Shown in pieces: positions 63,664 through 64,000 of a DNA stretch of 64,000 bases. The notes below the pieces were generated by a model. The model was given only the letters and a program-made list of their open reading frames with translations, searched no databases and was not told the origin of the DNA. The position numbers and the translations under genes are program-made. The DNA lies in NCBI RefSeq assembly GCF_027921745.1, contig NC_079238.1, positions 620,001-684,000 on the forward strand, written 5' to 3'. The stretch is from Schizosaccharomyces osmophilus (lineage: Eukaryota > Ascomycota > Schizosaccharomycetes > Schizosaccharomycetales > Schizosaccharomycetaceae). Position 1 is the first letter of the stretch. Every line of letters begins with the position of its first letter.

Positions 63664-64000
63664 ATGAACTTGAACACGATTCTTGACGCTCATTGCCATC
63701 CAACGGATACTCCAGGAGACCTTCATATCATCCCAGAATTGTCCTTGGGGAAAATAATCATAATGGGCACACGTCCTATGGATCAAGGATATGTTTCAGA
63801 AATAGCAGAAAAGTATCCTGAGAAGGTAATTCCAAGCTTTGGTATCCACCCTTGGTTTTCGTATTTGATATATGACCCTAATGAGTTAACTCAGTCCGAC
63901 GAATCGACCATCAAAGCTGAACATTATAAAAAGATCCTTTCACCGGAACCACCCGGTGACTTTATTCGAGAGTTACCTCAACCTATATCCATTACAACTC
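63664..64000 (+). CDS. scn1: TatD-family metal-dependent hydrolase Scn1 (5' part only)
   Basis: The first 112 codons, open to the window end. Metal-binding DAHCHPTDTP at residue 8 and a second conserved segment PSFGIHPWFSYL (about 60) are TatD/amidohydrolase features. TatD proteins are DNases/phosphodiesterases of the metallo-dependent hydrolase superfamily. S. pombe scn1 (SPAC688.13) is the expected gene in this order. The first ATG of the open frame is at 63664. Confidence 0.85.
   Translation, partial: MNLNTILDAHCHPTDTPGDLHIIPELSLGKIIIMGTRPMDQGYVSEIAEKYPEKVIPSFGIHPWFSYLIYDPNELTQSDESTIKAEHYKKILSPEPPGDFIRELPQPISITT

Overview
The window is nuclear DNA of a fission yeast (Schizosaccharomyces). 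Short introns with GTANGT-type donors and CTAAC/CTAAT/CTGAC branch points interrupt many genes. The gene order from vps11 to scn1 follows, as far as I can recall it, the S. pombe chromosome I blocks SPAC16A10, SPAC589 and SPAC688. A wtf-family gene sits between two 5S rDNA copies in the vps11-rho4 interval. That arrangement points to the S. octosporus / S. osmophilus / S. cryophilus group rather than S. pombe (wtf genes mostly near LTRs) or S. japonicus (no wtf genes known to me). Species assignment is inference.

Layout. 1-2.7 kb: vps11 (3' end cut by the window). 2.9-9.3 kb: an accessory island with tRNA-His, a 5S gene, a divergent pair (wag-like gene and wtf gene), an 11-nt-longer 5S-like copy, then 2 kb without a recognisable gene. 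9.3-31 kb: rho4, dad1, nse2, taz1, a 304-aa coiled-coil ORF, med13, a short Noc1-like nucleolar-type protein, a metaxin, qng1, pho88/snd3, atg18, dam1, a CRAL-TRIO gene, ubiquitin-eS31 and a GGQ release-factor-like gene. 31.6-44 kb: cwh43, mis14, an AMMECR1 homologue, gst3, slx4 and a 928-aa disordered protein. 44.3-64 kb: med12, a Rim2-type carrier, an NADPH reductase out of its S. pombe context, rev3, end4/sla2, a small membrane protein and the start of scn1.

Functions. Genome maintenance (taz1, nse2, slx4, rev3), kinetochore (dad1, dam1, mis14), the Mediator kinase module (med12 and med13), membrane and traffic (vps11, atg18, end4, cwh43, pho88, the CRAL-TRIO protein) and tRNA queuosine salvage (qng1). 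These are ordinary host genes and do not form one pathway. The accessory interest lies in the wag-like/wtf/5S cassette, the altered 5S copy, the dam1/CRAL-TRIO start-codon overlap, the non-coding placement of forkhead (FLEX) sites, and two loci that differ from the S. pombe gene order.

Limits. All exon boundaries were read by eye from splice signals and frame. Gene names rest on recognised motifs, length and order, not on a database search.
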